Assembly: GCF_014773385.1 (NCBI RefSeq)
Contig: NZ_JACXAI010000026.1
Span: 1 to 64,000 of the forward strand
From: Metabacillus arenae
GTDB taxonomy: Bacteria > Bacillota > Bacilli > Bacillales > Bacillaceae
Reading direction: 5' to 3'
DNA length: 64,000 nt
In this document: one piece after another, positions 7,987-16,842 of the stretch
How the letters are laid out: every line of letters starts with the position of its first letter
How positions within the stretch are numbered: the stretch's first letter is position 1
The notes under the pieces: generated by a model
The model's input: the letters and a program-made list of their open reading frames with translations, nothing else
The model's database searches: none
Told to the model about the DNA's origin: nothing
Translations under genes and position numbers: made by a program

Positions 7987-8388
7987 CTACCTAAGCCATT
8001 TGACAGCTTGGATATCAGTTCCTTCCCCTGTGGACGAATCAATCGTAAACTCGTCCATTAAACGCTTCACTCCCGGTAAACCAGCCCCTAACCCTCCTGA
8101 GGTAGAGAACCCATCCTCCATCACCTTGCGAATATCCGGAATACCCGGACCACTATCAAAGGCTATAATTTTTAGTCCCTTCTTTCCAAACTCTTCAATT
8201 CGTTCTATACAAATCTGGCCTTGTCCAGCATAAAGATAGATATTTCGGGCAAGTTCCGAAATTGCGGTAGTAATACGGGCTTGATCGACACTTCCAAAGC
8301 CTAATTCTTTGGCTTCATTACGGCCGAGTTGCCGAGCCGCTACAATATCCCACTCCGTCACAATTTTTACACAGGATTGGTTATCCAT
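7987..8388 (-). CDS. rsbT: RsbT, stressosome serine/threonine kinase
   Basis: The 133-residue GHKL-type kinase has ISELARNIYLYAG, FDSGPGIPD and GGLGAGLPGVKRLMDEF as N, G1 and G2 boxes. Held in the stressosome by RsbR and RsbS, it phosphorylates both under stress, leaves and activates RsbU. I chose the ATG at 8388 (MDNQSC), which gives the family length; the longer frame from 8436 would overlap rsbS. It starts 4 bp after the rsbS stop. Confidence 0.95.
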   Translation of the reverse strand: MDNQSCVKIVTEWDIVAARQLGRNEAKELGFGSVDQARITTAISELARNIYLYAGQGQICIERIEEFGKKGLKIIAFDSGPGIPDIRKVMEDGFSTSGGLGAGLPGVKRLMDEFTIDSSTGEGTDIQAVKWLR

Positions 8389-8392
8389 GTAT

Positions 8393-8755
8393 CTATTCCC
8401 CCAATTCCTGTTGTAATGTTTCAAGTCCTTTTTCAAGATCTAATGCTGTTTGTACATCTTGCAGCACGATTCCAAGTTCAATCAGTGTAATCGCAACTGC
8501 GGGCTGGATTCCGGTAAGTACGACTTTTGCTCCCATTAGCTTTGACATATTAATGACATCGCCCAGCACTTTAGCGATAAAGGAATCTATCACGTCGACT
8601 GATGTTAAATCAATGACAACACCATTCGCCCCTGTTTCATGGATTTTATGGAGCAGGTCCTCTTGGAATTGGAGAGCCGTTTGATCGTCAAGCTCCCATT
8701 GGATGGACACTAAAAGACAATTGTACAGCTTAAGGATCGGTATTTTTGGGGTCAT
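8393..8755 (-). CDS. rsbS: RsbS, stressosome scaffold STAS protein
   Basis: The 120-residue single STAS domain carries the RsbT phosphorylation site at Ser58 ([10 protein letters not shown]). Unphosphorylated RsbS holds RsbT in the megadalton stressosome together with RsbR paralogues. Spacing of 3-4 bp to rsbRA and rsbT shows one operon. Confidence 0.95.
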   Translation of the reverse strand: MTPKIPILKLYNCLLVSIQWELDDQTALQFQEDLLHKIHETGANGVVIDLTSVDVIDSFIAKVLGDVINMSKLMGAKVVLTGIQPAVAITLIELGIVLQDVQTALDLEKGLETLQQELGE

Positions 8756-8758
8756 GTC

Positions 8759-9589
8759 TTATCCCTCCAACGAAACGATTTTACGATTTGTCATTTCTAA
8801 TGCAGTTTGTATTCCTTTTTGCAAAGAATTTTTTGTCGTAATTTGATTTAAATCAATGCCTAAATTAACAATAGTTTGCGCAATTTCAGGACGGATACCG
8901 ACAAGCAAACATTTCGCCCCTACTAATCTTACAGCTTCAGCAGCTTGAATAATATGATGTGCCACCATTGTATCAACAACAGGCACTCCAGTAATATCGA
9001 TTAAAACTACCTGGGATCTATGCTTCACAACTCCTTGCAACAGATTCTCCATAATACCTTTCGCACGTTCTGTATCAATAGTACCTACCAAAGGCATAAC
9101 TGTAATATGCTCAAAGACTGGTATTAATGGAGCAGATAATTCCTGCAGGGCAATTTTTTGCAATGATACCGTTCTCTCCCATGAATCAGCATATTGATGG
9201 ATAACCTCATTGGTGATGGGGGATAAATAACGATCAATTTCCCAAACTAATTCTATTTTTTCTTTATCAGACTTTTCTTCCGTCATTCTATTAAAAATAA
9301 TGATACTTAATTCTTTAATCGCACTTGACACAAACTTTAAAGTCCACCCGTATTGAACCGTTTTATGAGCAAAGTCATTAACTTTATCTGTCTGATCCTC
9401 TTGAGGATTTTCTAAATGATTCATAATGAGATTTATGTATTCATTACAAATATTTGAATACATTTGATCAGAAATCACTGCTAATAGCTTTGTATCTACT
9501 AATTCTTTAATTCTCTCAGTCCATTCTTCGCAAACCTCATTACGATTTTGTTGAAGAAAAGATAAGAATGGATTATTGGTTTCTATCAC
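8759..9589 (-). CDS. rsbRA: RsbRA, stressosome sensor protein
   Basis: The 276-residue protein has an N-terminal non-haem globin-like domain (about 1-150) that projects as a turret from the stressosome, and a C-terminal STAS domain (about 155-276). The phosphorylated threonines of B. subtilis RsbRA (171 and 205) correspond to Thr173 (GTIDTERAK) and Thr207 (GVPVVDTMVAH). The STAS half looks nearly identical to B. subtilis, whereas the sensory half is more variable. It is the first gene of the operon, preceded by a GGAGGAG site. Confidence 0.95.
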   Translation of the reverse strand: MIETNNPFLSFLQQNRNEVCEEWTERIKELVDTKLLAVISDQMYSNICNEYINLIMNHLENPQEDQTDKVNDFAHKTVQYGWTLKFVSSAIKELSIIIFNRMTEEKSDKEKIELVWEIDRYLSPITNEVIHQYADSWERTVSLQKIALQELSAPLIPVFEHITVMPLVGTIDTERAKGIMENLLQGVVKHRSQVVLIDITGVPVVDTMVAHHIIQAAEAVRLVGAKCLLVGIRPEIAQTIVNLGIDLNQITTKNSLQKGIQTALEMTNRKIVSLEG

Positions 9590-9633
9590 GGTTTCTCCTC
9601 CTATAGTGCTTCCGTAAATATGATCCTTCCTAT

Positions 9634-9662
9634 ATTATACCGATTAATGTCATGAAATTAAA
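9634..9662 (-). promoter_or_regulatory. Putative sigma-A promoter of the rsb operon
   Basis: On the minus strand a perfect TATAAT lies about 45 bp before rsbRA, with a poor -35 (TTTAAT) 17 bp upstream. The housekeeping promoter of the operon is expected here; only the -10 is convincing. Confidence 0.45.
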
Positions 9663-9688
9663 AAAAAAGTTGCCCACTGGAGCAACTT
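9661..9688 (-). terminator. Terminator between ndoA and rsbRA
   Basis: On the minus strand the stem AAGTTGC/GCAACTT is followed by eight Ts or more. It separates the toxin-antitoxin unit from the sigma-B operon, although read-through is possible. Confidence 0.85.
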
Positions 9689-9711
9689 ACTAATTTTTTT
9701 AACTAAATCAA

Positions 9712-10062
9712 TTAAAAGTCGATAAGTCCCAAACTGATCTGCAAGGCTTCATCTACTTTATCCATCATCTCGTCATCGAGATGGGTAATTTTATCAGTTA
9801 ACCTTTGCTTATCAATTGTACGTATTTGTTCTAGCAAAATAACTGAATCCCGTTCAAATCCATAACGTTTCGCATCAATCTCAACATGTGTGGGTAATTT
9901 TGCTTTTTGAATTTGCGCAGTAATGGCTGCTACGATTACAGTAGGACTAAAGCGGTTTCCAATATCATTTTGAATAATTAATACCGGACGGACGCCTCCT
10001 TGCTCTGAGCCTACAACAGGTGATAAATCCGCAAAATAAACGTCACCGCGTTTAACAATCAA
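9712..10062 (-). CDS. ndoA: EndoA (MazF-type) mRNA interferase toxin
   Basis: The 116-residue PemK/MazF protein starts [20 protein letters not shown] and keeps the catalytic pair Arg25 and Thr48. The B. subtilis enzyme cleaves RNA at UACAU and is neutralised by its antitoxin. It starts 4 bp after the antitoxin stop, the usual arrangement. The family is highly conserved just upstream of rsbR in Bacillus. Confidence 0.97.
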   Translation of the reverse strand: MIVKRGDVYFADLSPVVGSEQGGVRPVLIIQNDIGNRFSPTVIVAAITAQIQKAKLPTHVEIDAKRYGFERDSVILLEQIRTIDKQRLTDKITHLDDEMMDKVDEALQISLGLIDF

Positions 10063-10066
10063 TCGA

Positions 10067-10348
10067 TTACCCCCCGCTTACTAAGCGGTCAACGGTGTGA
10101 TCTGCCTCGGACTCTGCCAGGAAAGCTTCAGAAGCAATATTCAAGTTTATTTTCGCCATCTCCATGTAACCGCGTCGCATAGATTCTCTAATCTGACGCT
10201 TCTTCCGCTCACGCAAATACATTTTCGTTGCTTGATAAATAAGCTCATTACGGTTTCCGTTTTCTTGCTTCACAAGACCATCTAGTTCTGAAACTAAAGT
10301 CTGTGGTAAGCGAATTAAGATTTCAGTTGTTGCGCTGGATTCAGACAC
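10067..10348 (-). CDS. ndoAI: EndoAI (MazE-type) antitoxin
   Basis: The 93-residue protein has an N-terminal ribbon-helix-helix (about 8-50: [18 protein letters not shown]) that should bind the operon promoter and dimerise, and a C-terminal tail ([19 protein letters not shown]) that occupies the toxin active site. I chose the GTG at 10348 (VSESSATT): it has a GGTGGAGGTG site and gives the exact length of the B. subtilis protein; the ATG at 10375 would add nine residues over that site. Confidence 0.95.
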   Translation of the reverse strand: MSESSATTEILIRLPQTLVSELDGLVKQENGNRNELIYQATKMYLRERKKRQIRESMRRGYMEMAKINLNIASEAFLAESEADHTVDRLVSGG

Positions 10349-10399
10349 AAACAAACACCTCCACCAAACTTTCACACCCGATATTTCGTTCCATTATCC

Positions 10400-10428
10400 A
10401 TAATACCATTAATAAATCAAGAATACAA
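10400..10428 (-). promoter_or_regulatory. Putative sigma-A promoter of ndoAI-ndoA
   Basis: On the minus strand TTGTAT, 17 bp and TATTAT lie about 50 bp before the GTG start of ndoAI. The boxes are reasonable but not consensus. The rest of 10349-10643 shows no gene. Confidence 0.5.
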
Positions 10429-10643
10429 AGCCATTTTATAAAAACGTAATAGAGAAGCCGCATTTACTTATAAAATCTAGCCTACATGTGTAGAAACCAG
10501 ATGGCACATGGCTTTATAGCTTTACCTGGACATCCCCGCTCATCCTTTACTGGAATCGTTTTTAGCCCAATGACAAAATCAACTGTTTTATAATAATTCT
10601 TAACTATTATTGGCATTAAATCCTCTTTTTTATTCATCTAACT

Positions 10644-11822
10644 TCATTTCATTCTAATTTTATGTGGCAAAAGAGAGTTTTCCACTTCAATTATTTTATT
10701 TTTCTTTAAATATACTCTAGGGACTCTCGAAGTTATCGTACAAGGTACCTCATAATTGATTGTATCAAGTCTTTCCGCGACTTCGTCAATTGAAATAAAC
10801 TCTTGTTCCTGGTGTCCAATTAATGTAACCACTGTTCCAACCTTGATATTTTCAGGTAATCGAACCATAAATTGATCCATGCATATCCTTCCAACAATCG
10901 GCACCCTTTTTCCGTTAACTAAAACATCAGAATCCCGCAGGCGGCGAATCCACCCGTCCGCATAACCAACCGGCACCGTCCCAATCCACTCTTCATCTGA
11001 TGCCGAGTAAGTTGCTCCATAGCTTACTTTTTCTTGTGCATGAATTGTTTTAACATGTACAAGCTTTGTATGCAAGGAAAAAGCTTCTTTTAGAGGAAAA
11101 GGAAGCTCAGGTTTAATTTCATTTGAAGGAGACAGTCCGTACATTGAGATTCCGAAGCGAACCGAATTGAACAGCTTTTCAGGAAAACGCAATCCAGTCG
11201 CACTATTACCGCAATGAATGATCATTTTATCCAAGTCGAAAGCTTCAATTAAGTTTAAAAGCTTTTTATATTGCTCATCGAAATAATCTGTGTTTATCTC
11301 ATCAGCCGTTGCAAAATGTGTGAAGGCTCCGCTTAATACCAAGTTTTTCTGCTTTGAATTAAATTGGATGACATCATTTACTTCTTCTTTATCCCGTACA
11401 CCTAATCTGCCCATTCCAGTATCTAGCTTTAAGTGATAATTGAGCTTTCCTTCCCTTATATGACCAGCAGCTTCTTTTAGCCATTGTAGCGAAATGGCTG
11501 TAGCAATCACGTTATATTGAATAGCGATCTGCACATCTTTCGGCCTAATCGCACCGAGGACAAGAATTGGAGAAATAACACCCGCCTCCCTCAGTGAAAT
11601 GGCTTCATCTAAAAAAGCAACTGCAAGCATAGCTGCTCCTGCCTCTAATGCCGTACGAGCAACTTGAATATCTCCATGGCCATAGGCATTTGCTTTAACA
11701 ACAGCAATTAAAGATTGTTCGGTCCCAATGTGTTTTTTCATATTTTTAATATTTTCGTCGATAGCATCTAAGTTAATTTCCGCCCAAGTATCCCTGTAAA
11801 AACCTGTTGTCATGTCATACAC
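10644..11822 (-). CDS. alr: Alanine racemase
   Basis: The 392-residue fold-type III PLP enzyme interconverts L- and D-alanine for peptidoglycan. The PLP lysine is Lys43 (VVKANAYGHG), and the second catalytic residue is the tyrosine in VSYGATYSA. The start is ambiguous: ATG at 11822 follows AAGGAAG by 3 bp, while ATG at 11813 gives better spacing (12 bp) and a protein closer to B. subtilis Alr. It lies downstream of ydcC and a palindromic hairpin, so it may be expressed by read-through or from its own promoter in 11823-11919. Confidence 0.96.
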   Translation of the reverse strand: MYDMTTGFYRDTWAEINLDAIDENIKNMKKHIGTEQSLIAVVKANAYGHGDIQVARTALEAGAAMLAVAFLDEAISLREAGVISPILVLGAIRPKDVQIAIQYNVIATAISLQWLKEAAGHIREGKLNYHLKLDTGMGRLGVRDKEEVNDVIQFNSKQKNLVLSGAFTHFATADEINTDYFDEQYKKLLNLIEAFDLDKMIIHCGNSATGLRFPEKLFNSVRFGISMYGLSPSNEIKPELPFPLKEAFSLHTKLVHVKTIHAQEKVSYGATYSASDEEWIGTVPVGYADGWIRRLRDSDVLVNGKRVPIVGRICMDQFMVRLPENIKVGTVVTLIGHQEQEFISIDEVAERLDTINYEVPCTITSRVPRVYLKKNKIIEVENSLLPHKIRMK

Positions 11823-11919
11823 TTCCTTATCAAGATTACCTTGTTCGATTATCGGACGAGTATGAGGTTTTTGTCAATCGGGAGGGCAGAAAAAGACAGA
11901 GGCGGACGCGGTACCGCAT

Positions 11920-11957
11920 ACGTAAAAAACGGCCGAAGCTTCGGCCGTTTTTTACGT
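11920..11957. terminator. 38-bp perfect palindrome, bidirectional terminator
   Basis: Each 19-nt arm reads ACGTAAAAAACGGCCGAAG (its complement on the other side), with no unpaired loop in the DNA. A GC-rich core GGCCGAAGCTTCGGCC is flanked by A6 and T6 tracts, so a transcript in either direction ends in a hairpin followed by Us. It lies 5 bp beyond the stop of ydcC. Confidence 0.9.
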
Positions 11958-11961
11958 TTAT

Positions 11962-12975
11962 TTATTTTGCAGATTGGCCTTCTACAGATTGAGCAACCAT
12001 TATCATTTCCTCTTGTGAAAGCTCTTCTGATGCAATCATATATTCCACTCCGTCTTGTGACCAAGTGAGGGATTGTTCTGTTAGGACTCCGACAGTAAAG
12101 CCTAGATTAGCAGGCTCTCCCCCGCTCACATATGTGGAAGTGGATGCAGGTGCTGCTATTTTCACTTTTTCCTGAATAAGTGTGAAGTTCTTCTCTCCGC
12201 CATATAAGATGACAACTCGTTCTCCACCGTCAGTTGATACTTCTTTCTCTTCTACCTTTTTTACCCCATCAGGTAAATTAGTCGGGTATTTTACTGCAAA
12301 TGGTTCATTTTCTGCACTTGCATTTGCAGGCACCTCTAATTGAGCGTAGGACATATTCTTTTGAGTATCAAATGCATCTTTATCAAAAGAAGGGTTGAAT
12401 TCGAACTCAGAAAATTCCACTACTACAAGTGGATTTCGGTCCGCGTCCATCACTTTTACATATTTCGGTGATAAATCCTTTTTGTTAAATGCAATTTCTT
12501 GGATTGGCAGCATTTGATTGTTTTGGTAATTTGTTTTCGTTTCGAAAACATATTGATCCTCTGTCGCTTTAAACTTTGCTTCTGGATCCTCCTTAATATC
12601 CTTCACAAGTGATTCATATAAATAGGCCTGACTGCTGTTCTGCGGCCATTCACTTTGAAAGCGGAAGCTTTTATTCAAGGCAGGAGTTAAAACAAAAACC
12701 CCTTCATCATTTCTTAAAATCATCTGGCTTTGATCTTTTTCCGTATTCTTTAAATTTACACGATAATAAGCTGGTTCTTTGTGCCAAATTTCCACATCAT
12801 ACACTTGCGGTTCACTGCCTGTTTGCAAAGTCATTTTGGCTTTTGTTTTATTCCCCGTTAACTCCTCAACCTTTTTGTTCAACGCTTTTACAACATCCGC
12901 TTGAGATTTCTCCCCACAAGCAGCAAGCAGAACAACGAGCAGTCCTACCAAAAGTAAAACAAAGCTTTTTCTCAC
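11962..12975 (-). CDS. ydcC: LolA-like lipoprotein YdcC
   Basis: The 337-residue protein begins with a lipoprotein signal peptide (RKSFVLLLVGLLVVLLAAC; lipidated Cys20) and continues as a LolA/LppX-like lipid-binding fold. The B. subtilis homologue YdcC is a sporulation-linked lipoprotein of unclear function; DUF4367-like features occur near the C-terminus. I chose the GTG at 12975, which follows AAGGGG by about 9 bp and puts the lipobox at the normal distance; the ATG at 13080 would add 35 residues before the signal peptide. The terminator palindrome follows the stop. Confidence 0.85.
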   Translation of the reverse strand: MRKSFVLLLVGLLVVLLAACGEKSQADVVKALNKKVEELTGNKTKAKMTLQTGSEPQVYDVEIWHKEPAYYRVNLKNTEKDQSQMILRNDEGVFVLTPALNKSFRFQSEWPQNSSQAYLYESLVKDIKEDPEAKFKATEDQYVFETKTNYQNNQMLPIQEIAFNKKDLSPKYVKVMDADRNPLVVVEFSEFEFNPSFDKDAFDTQKNMSYAQLEVPANASAENEPFAVKYPTNLPDGVKKVEEKEVSTDGGERVVILYGGEKNFTLIQEKVKIAAPASTSTYVSGGEPANLGFTVGVLTEQSLTWSQDGVEYMIASEELSQEEMIMVAQSVEGQSAK

Positions 12976-13174
12976 CTTTTTCAACCCCTTTTTAATTAGA
13001 TGACGTTTTAAAAGGAAGAAACCGCTTGTTCGACTCCATTGATACGCGCGGTTAAGACCGCTGACATTGTCCTCTAGCATATAAATGCGCGACTACGTAC
13101 CATGAAAGCCTGAAGCAACTTGTCTCCCCTATTGCAATATCCAATATATGAGGCAAGTGCTCCTAATATGCAGA

Positions 13175-13540
13175 CTAGCTTGACAAGCTTTCAATAATTA
13201 CTTGGGCAGCCGCGTAATTTTTTGTGTGTGTGATAGAAAGGTGAACCCCATCTGCTCTTGAGTTCATTAGAAAAATCTCGGGTTTCCCAGCTTCGTTATT
13301 TAAAATTTCGATATCCAAAAAACTAAGCTTTTTTCCAATCCCTGTTCCAGTTGCTTTTGCATATGCTTCCTTTGCCGCAAACCTGCCGGAGATGAATTCA
13401 ATTTTTCTTTTGGCAGATAACTTACAAAATGTTTCCTTTTCCTTTAAAGTTAAAATACGGTCGACAAACTTTGATTGCCTTAATAAAAGTCCCTCTATCC
13501 GCTTTGTTTCAATAATATCCAGACCTATTCCATCGATCAT
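13175..13540 (-). CDS. acpS: Holo-acyl carrier protein synthase
   Basis: The 121-residue AcpS-type phosphopantetheinyl transferase moves the 4'-phosphopantetheine of coenzyme A onto acyl carrier protein. The metal-binding residues are Asp8 (GIGLDI) and Glu58 ([12 protein letters not shown]). Length and start (MIDGIGLD) match B. subtilis, with a GAGGTG ribosome binding site. It is divergent from the rhomboid gene. Confidence 0.96.
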   Translation of the reverse strand: MIDGIGLDIIETKRIEGLLLRQSKFVDRILTLKEKETFCKLSAKRKIEFISGRFAAKEAYAKATGTGIGKKLSFLDIEILNNEAGKPEIFLMNSRADGVHLSITHTKNYAAAQVIIESLSS

Positions 13541-13630
13541 CTTTTACACCTCTTATGTACTAACTAGGGGCTCGGACGCATATTCGTGTTACTATAAGTT
13601 TACTATTCTTGTCTAAAAGGGTGAATGCCA

Positions 13631-14239
13631 ATGTTTGTCCGAACAGAAAATTTTCGTACCTTTATCCATTTATATCCGATTGTTACCGCTATAATCGCTC
13701 TTCAAATAGGATTATGGTTAATTTTCCTTATTCCAGTGCCAGCTTTTTCTTTATTTTTTTCATTGTTTGCTGGTTTCAATGCTGGAATAGCGAATGGAGA
13801 ATGGTGGAGACTTATAACACCTATCTTCTTACACACAGGATTTTACCACCTTTTCTTCAATACTGTTTCTTTGATATTATTTGCACCTGCTTTGGAAAGA
13901 ATCTTAAATAGGGTTTTATTTCTTATCATCTATTTTGGTTCTGGAATTTTCGCAAACTTAGCAACTTACTGGCTTGAACCCCTGGCCTTTACACACGTTG
14001 GGGCATCTGGGGCAATATTCGGTTTGTTTGGGGTTTATCTGTTTATGGTCCTCTTCAGAAAGGATTTAATCGATGCAGCTAATTCACAAGTTGTGATCAC
14101 CATCCTTGTGATTGGAGTCATTATGACCTTTTTGAACACAAATATTAATATCGCCGCCCATTTGTTCGGCTTAATTGGCGGATTCCTCCTTGGAAGCATT
14201 TTTTTGAGGTCAAGAAAAACGAGATCCCCTTGGAGATGA
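13631..14239 (+). CDS. ydcA: Rhomboid-family intramembrane serine protease (YdcA-like)
   Basis: This protein of about 202 residues has six or so membrane segments and the rhomboid catalytic dyad: Ser in GASGAIFG (about 127) and His in AAHLFGLIGGF (about 177). It also has the WR motif region (EWWRLITPIFLH). Its substrate is unknown. I chose the ATG at 13631 because GGGTGA lies 6 bp upstream; the ATG at 13625 abuts that site. It diverges from acpS and is followed by a repeat-rich gap. Confidence 0.88.
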   Translation: MFVRTENFRTFIHLYPIVTAIIALQIGLWLIFLIPVPAFSLFFSLFAGFNAGIANGEWWRLITPIFLHTGFYHLFFNTVSLILFAPALERILNRVLFLIIYFGSGIFANLATYWLEPLAFTHVGASGAIFGLFGVYLFMVLFRKDLIDAANSQVVITILVIGVIMTFLNTNINIAAHLFGLIGGFLLGSIFLRSRKTRSPWR

Positions 14240-14294
14240 CGTGTTCATTGAAACGCTTCGCTGATAGGCGAACTCTTTCTTTAATTTGATGCTT

Positions 14295-14400
14295 TTGTAC
14301 AGAAATCAGATTAATTGCACCGTCAGCAAATTATTTGCACTTTATTCGAATATTTGCGCGCTTATCGAATTAATCGGACACAATTGTGACAAAAGTGCGA
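14295..14400. repeat. Degenerate array with 20-bp period (TTGCAC-type)
   Basis: TTGTAC at 14295, TTGCAC at 14315 and 14335, TTGCGC at 14354 and the related ATCGGACA at 14374 recur at intervals of 20, 20, 19 and 20 bp. Between them are AT-rich segments (TTATTCGAA, TTATCGAAT). No unit is identical to another. No coding frame is seen. Similar arrays with other motifs lie at 36819 and 44329. Confidence 0.65.
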
Positions 14401-14489
14401 AACCACTATACTCTTGTCCACAGTTTGCATGCATGATTGATGGTGTGAGTTTAAAAAATAAATAACATAATATATTCTGATGTTTGAAC

Positions 14490-14620
14490 GAAAAGTGCTA
14501 TCGGCGAAAAGCAAAAGAAGAGCCGGCTGAAAGTTTGTTCTTTAACCTTCCAGGGCGGATTGGCTTATGTTCTATGGCAGATTCGCCAAAAAACAGGACA
14601 TCGACAGCTTAATACTTTAA
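14490..14620 (+). repeat. Dispersed hairpin repeat, copy A
   Basis: This copy shares with copies at 33005, 43885, 44515 and (reverse) 51300 the string of elements GAACGAAAAG, TCGGCGA-AAGC, AGCCGGC, a TTGTTCTTTAACCTT loop region and GGATTGGCTTATG. The arms around the loop pair imperfectly. It lies between the convergent ydcA and ydbT genes. Confidence 0.75.
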
Positions 14621-14642
14621 TTAACCTAATTATTCGCACCTT

Positions 14643-14690
14643 AAAACAAAAGCTGACCGAAAAAACATTTTTCAAGTCAGCTTTTTTGTT
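14643..14690. terminator. Terminator of ydbT (bidirectional in form)
   Basis: The stem AAGCTGAC/GTCAGCTT is flanked by A and T runs on both sides and overlaps the last codons of ydbT. It ends ydbST transcription on the minus strand and could also stop plus-strand read-through. Confidence 0.8.
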
Positions 14691-16140
14691 CATAAGAGTA
14701 CCAGCCATAGATTTCTTCCGCATGCTCTCTTTCTAGGTCAACTAACTGATGGTGTTCTCCAAGAAAAGCAGAAATCGTAGAGGTTTTTACAGTTCCTAGA
14801 TTCGATCTTTTTTGGAAAAAGGAAGATTTCACTTCTAAAGATTGAACCCTTCGTTTATGTACTAAAAACGTTGTTTTCGAGAAGGTTCTGTAGGTTAATT
14901 GTAGTTGCTTTTCTTTTATTGCCCAGCCTGCATCTTTATAGCCCCTGTACCCAAGTAAAATACCAATTGGGATTAGCAATAAAGAAAACAGTCCCCAAGG
15001 AAATAAAAAGATACTAAAAGGAATGCTGATTAAAATTCCAGGAACTACACAGCGAAACAAATACCGTTTTAAAGCCCTTTTCGGCAAAGGATTTAAAGTC
15101 GATTGATTGGTGTATTCAGGTAGGAACTGTTTAATTAAGTCGGTTGCCTTGGTTTTCTTCACTACCGGAAACAACAAGGTAGAAACGTCTTTATCTTTGC
15201 TTCCTCCGCCGGCGCTAACCAGATGAACCGTTACAAACCCAAGCATTTGACGGATAGGGTTCTCTTTTATTTTGATTGCTTGAATCCTTTTGATTGGAAC
15301 GGTAACTTGATTTTTTTCGAGCAATCCTCTGGAAATCACAATTTCCTCGTCTTTTTTTATCACAGTAAAGGATGCATATTTTAACATCATCCCTGCAATA
15401 CTAAGCACCCACGCAAGCAGAAGCCCTACTGCGACTAAAATAGCATAAACCGTTACACTTGCACTGATAAACGAAGCGAATTGATCAAAGATTTTTTCAT
15501 AGGGGATAATATCGTCAACCTGAGAAAATAATGCTGCTCCCGCAGAAAGAATAACTCCAATTCCACTTGAAGTGGACGCCGCTATAATTAATTCTTTTTT
15601 TGTCATCTTATATGTTAAGTCAGGCTCTGTGTTAATCATCTCTTTTTGAACATCTTCCTCATGAGTCTGTACTGTCTTTAAAAGCTGTTTTCTTTCATTG
15701 ATGTGTTCTCTAATTTTATCTGCTTCATCTTTTCTTATGGCGCCAAGAACAATTTCAGCTTCATGAGCCCCTCCAGCCGTTTCTACTTGGAGCTTCACAA
15801 GACCAAACAACTGCTGAATGATCCCAGCACTTACATTGATTGTTTGAATTCTTTCAATTGGTACGTAGCGCTTACTTGTAACAATCACACCTTGTTCAAT
15901 CCGAAATTCATCCTCTTCAATTCTGTAGGTGAATTTCATCCATTTCATGATACTAATGACAATAAACGCTAAAAGAATGACGCCAAAAGCTATAAATGAA
16001 TAGAAAGAATAAGATTTCATATCATTCGCCATATTAACAAAAAAGAAAATCAGCATCGGGATTAGAAAATCCTTCAATTGTTTAAAAAAATTCAGCAAAA
16101 CAGATGCAAAGTGCAGCCTTTTTTGATTAGACATCATCAT
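14677..16140 (-). CDS. ydbT: Membrane protein with bacterial PH domains (YdbT-like)
   Basis: The 487-residue protein has repeated pairs of membrane segments, each followed by a bPH2 (DUF304) domain (around 75-155, 255-335 and 400-475; for example RYVPIERIQTINVSAGIIQQ). It overlaps ydbS by 14 bp and the two are probably one membrane complex. The precise function is not established to my knowledge. The layout matches B. subtilis YdbT (493 residues). Confidence 0.9.
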   Translation of the reverse strand: MMMSNQKRLHFASVLLNFFKQLKDFLIPMLIFFFVNMANDMKSYSFYSFIAFGVILLAFIVISIMKWMKFTYRIEEDEFRIEQGVIVTSKRYVPIERIQTINVSAGIIQQLFGLVKLQVETAGGAHEAEIVLGAIRKDEADKIREHINERKQLLKTVQTHEEDVQKEMINTEPDLTYKMTKKELIIAASTSSGIGVILSAGAALFSQVDDIIPYEKIFDQFASFISASVTVYAILVAVGLLLAWVLSIAGMMLKYASFTVIKKDEEIVISRGLLEKNQVTVPIKRIQAIKIKENPIRQMLGFVTVHLVSAGGGSKDKDVSTLLFPVVKKTKATDLIKQFLPEYTNQSTLNPLPKRALKRYLFRCVVPGILISIPFSIFLFPWGLFSLLLIPIGILLGYRGYKDAGWAIKEKQLQLTYRTFSKTTFLVHKRRVQSLEVKSSFFQKRSNLGTVKTSTISAFLGEHHQLVDLEREHAEEIYGWYSYEQKS

Positions 16141-16606
16141 CTGTCACCCTTGCTAATTTAGAAATAAAGTCTCTTAATTGATCTGCTTCTTCGAGATTTA
16201 ATGCAGGTATTACATGAGTAGTGGCAGCAGTTGAAATTGTGACAGTAGCAAGTTTGTATTTTTTCAAAAGCGGTCCCTGCTGTGTGTCAACATGCTGGAC
16301 TCTAACCATAGGAACCAGCACTCGTTTGACTACAAAAACCCCAAATTGAAGATCAATTTCATGTTCAAACACCTCGTAGCGCCAAATACGATGTCTGAGC
16401 TTTGGAATAATGAATATTGATAAAATGGCAGAGATCGCCCAAACGATCGTTACGCTGACTGGAATCCAGTAAGGCCAGTCAAAAAAGTATTTTAAGATAT
16501 AAATTCCTATTACGACCAATAAGCTGATTCCATGGAAAACAGAACTAGATAGTTTCCATACAGTTAAAGCTTTTGGGCTGATCTGATTTTTTGGTGCAGA
16601 TCGCAT
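16127..16606 (-). CDS. ydbS: Small membrane PH-domain protein (YdbS-like)
   Basis: The 159-residue protein has two membrane segments (about 22-70) followed by one bPH2 domain (about 75-155) with the motif VLVPMVRVQHVDTQQGPLLK. It is the partner of YdbT, which it precedes and overlaps. A GGAGGAG-type site lies just before the ATG. Function unknown. Confidence 0.9.
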   Translation of the reverse strand: MRSAPKNQISPKALTVWKLSSSVFHGISLLVVIGIYILKYFFDWPYWIPVSVTIVWAISAILSIFIIPKLRHRIWRYEVFEHEIDLQFGVFVVKRVLVPMVRVQHVDTQQGPLLKKYKLATVTISTAATTHVIPALNLEEADQLRDFISKLARVTDDDV

Positions 16607-16798
16607 ATTTCTCCTCCTAATGGTTTATCTCCTTCTATACGTATCATAACAGGCTTTAGTTTCAATTACTTCCCAAAAATAAGCCAATCTCCATATAGAT
16701 ATGATTTTTTAATTGAGGCTTAAAGGTGTTCTGCAAACAAAACTTCTTCCCATGTAGGAGGTTGAAGTTATGAGTACTCCTGGTTATATCTGTTGAAT

Positions 16799-16832
16799 CA
16801 AAAAAAGAAAGCACTCATCATTAAGTGCTTTC
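16799..16832 (-). terminator. Rho-independent terminator of cshA
   Basis: On the minus strand the stem GAAAGCACT/AGTGCTTTC with an 8-nt loop is followed by a run of Ts, 11 bp beyond the cshA stop. Confidence 0.92.
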
Positions 16833-16842
16833 TCTTCAATCA

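Noticed and set aside
12609-12995. 128-codon plus-strand frame opposite ydcC
   Set aside because: It is a shadow of the ydcC coding strand with no ribosome site and atypical composition.
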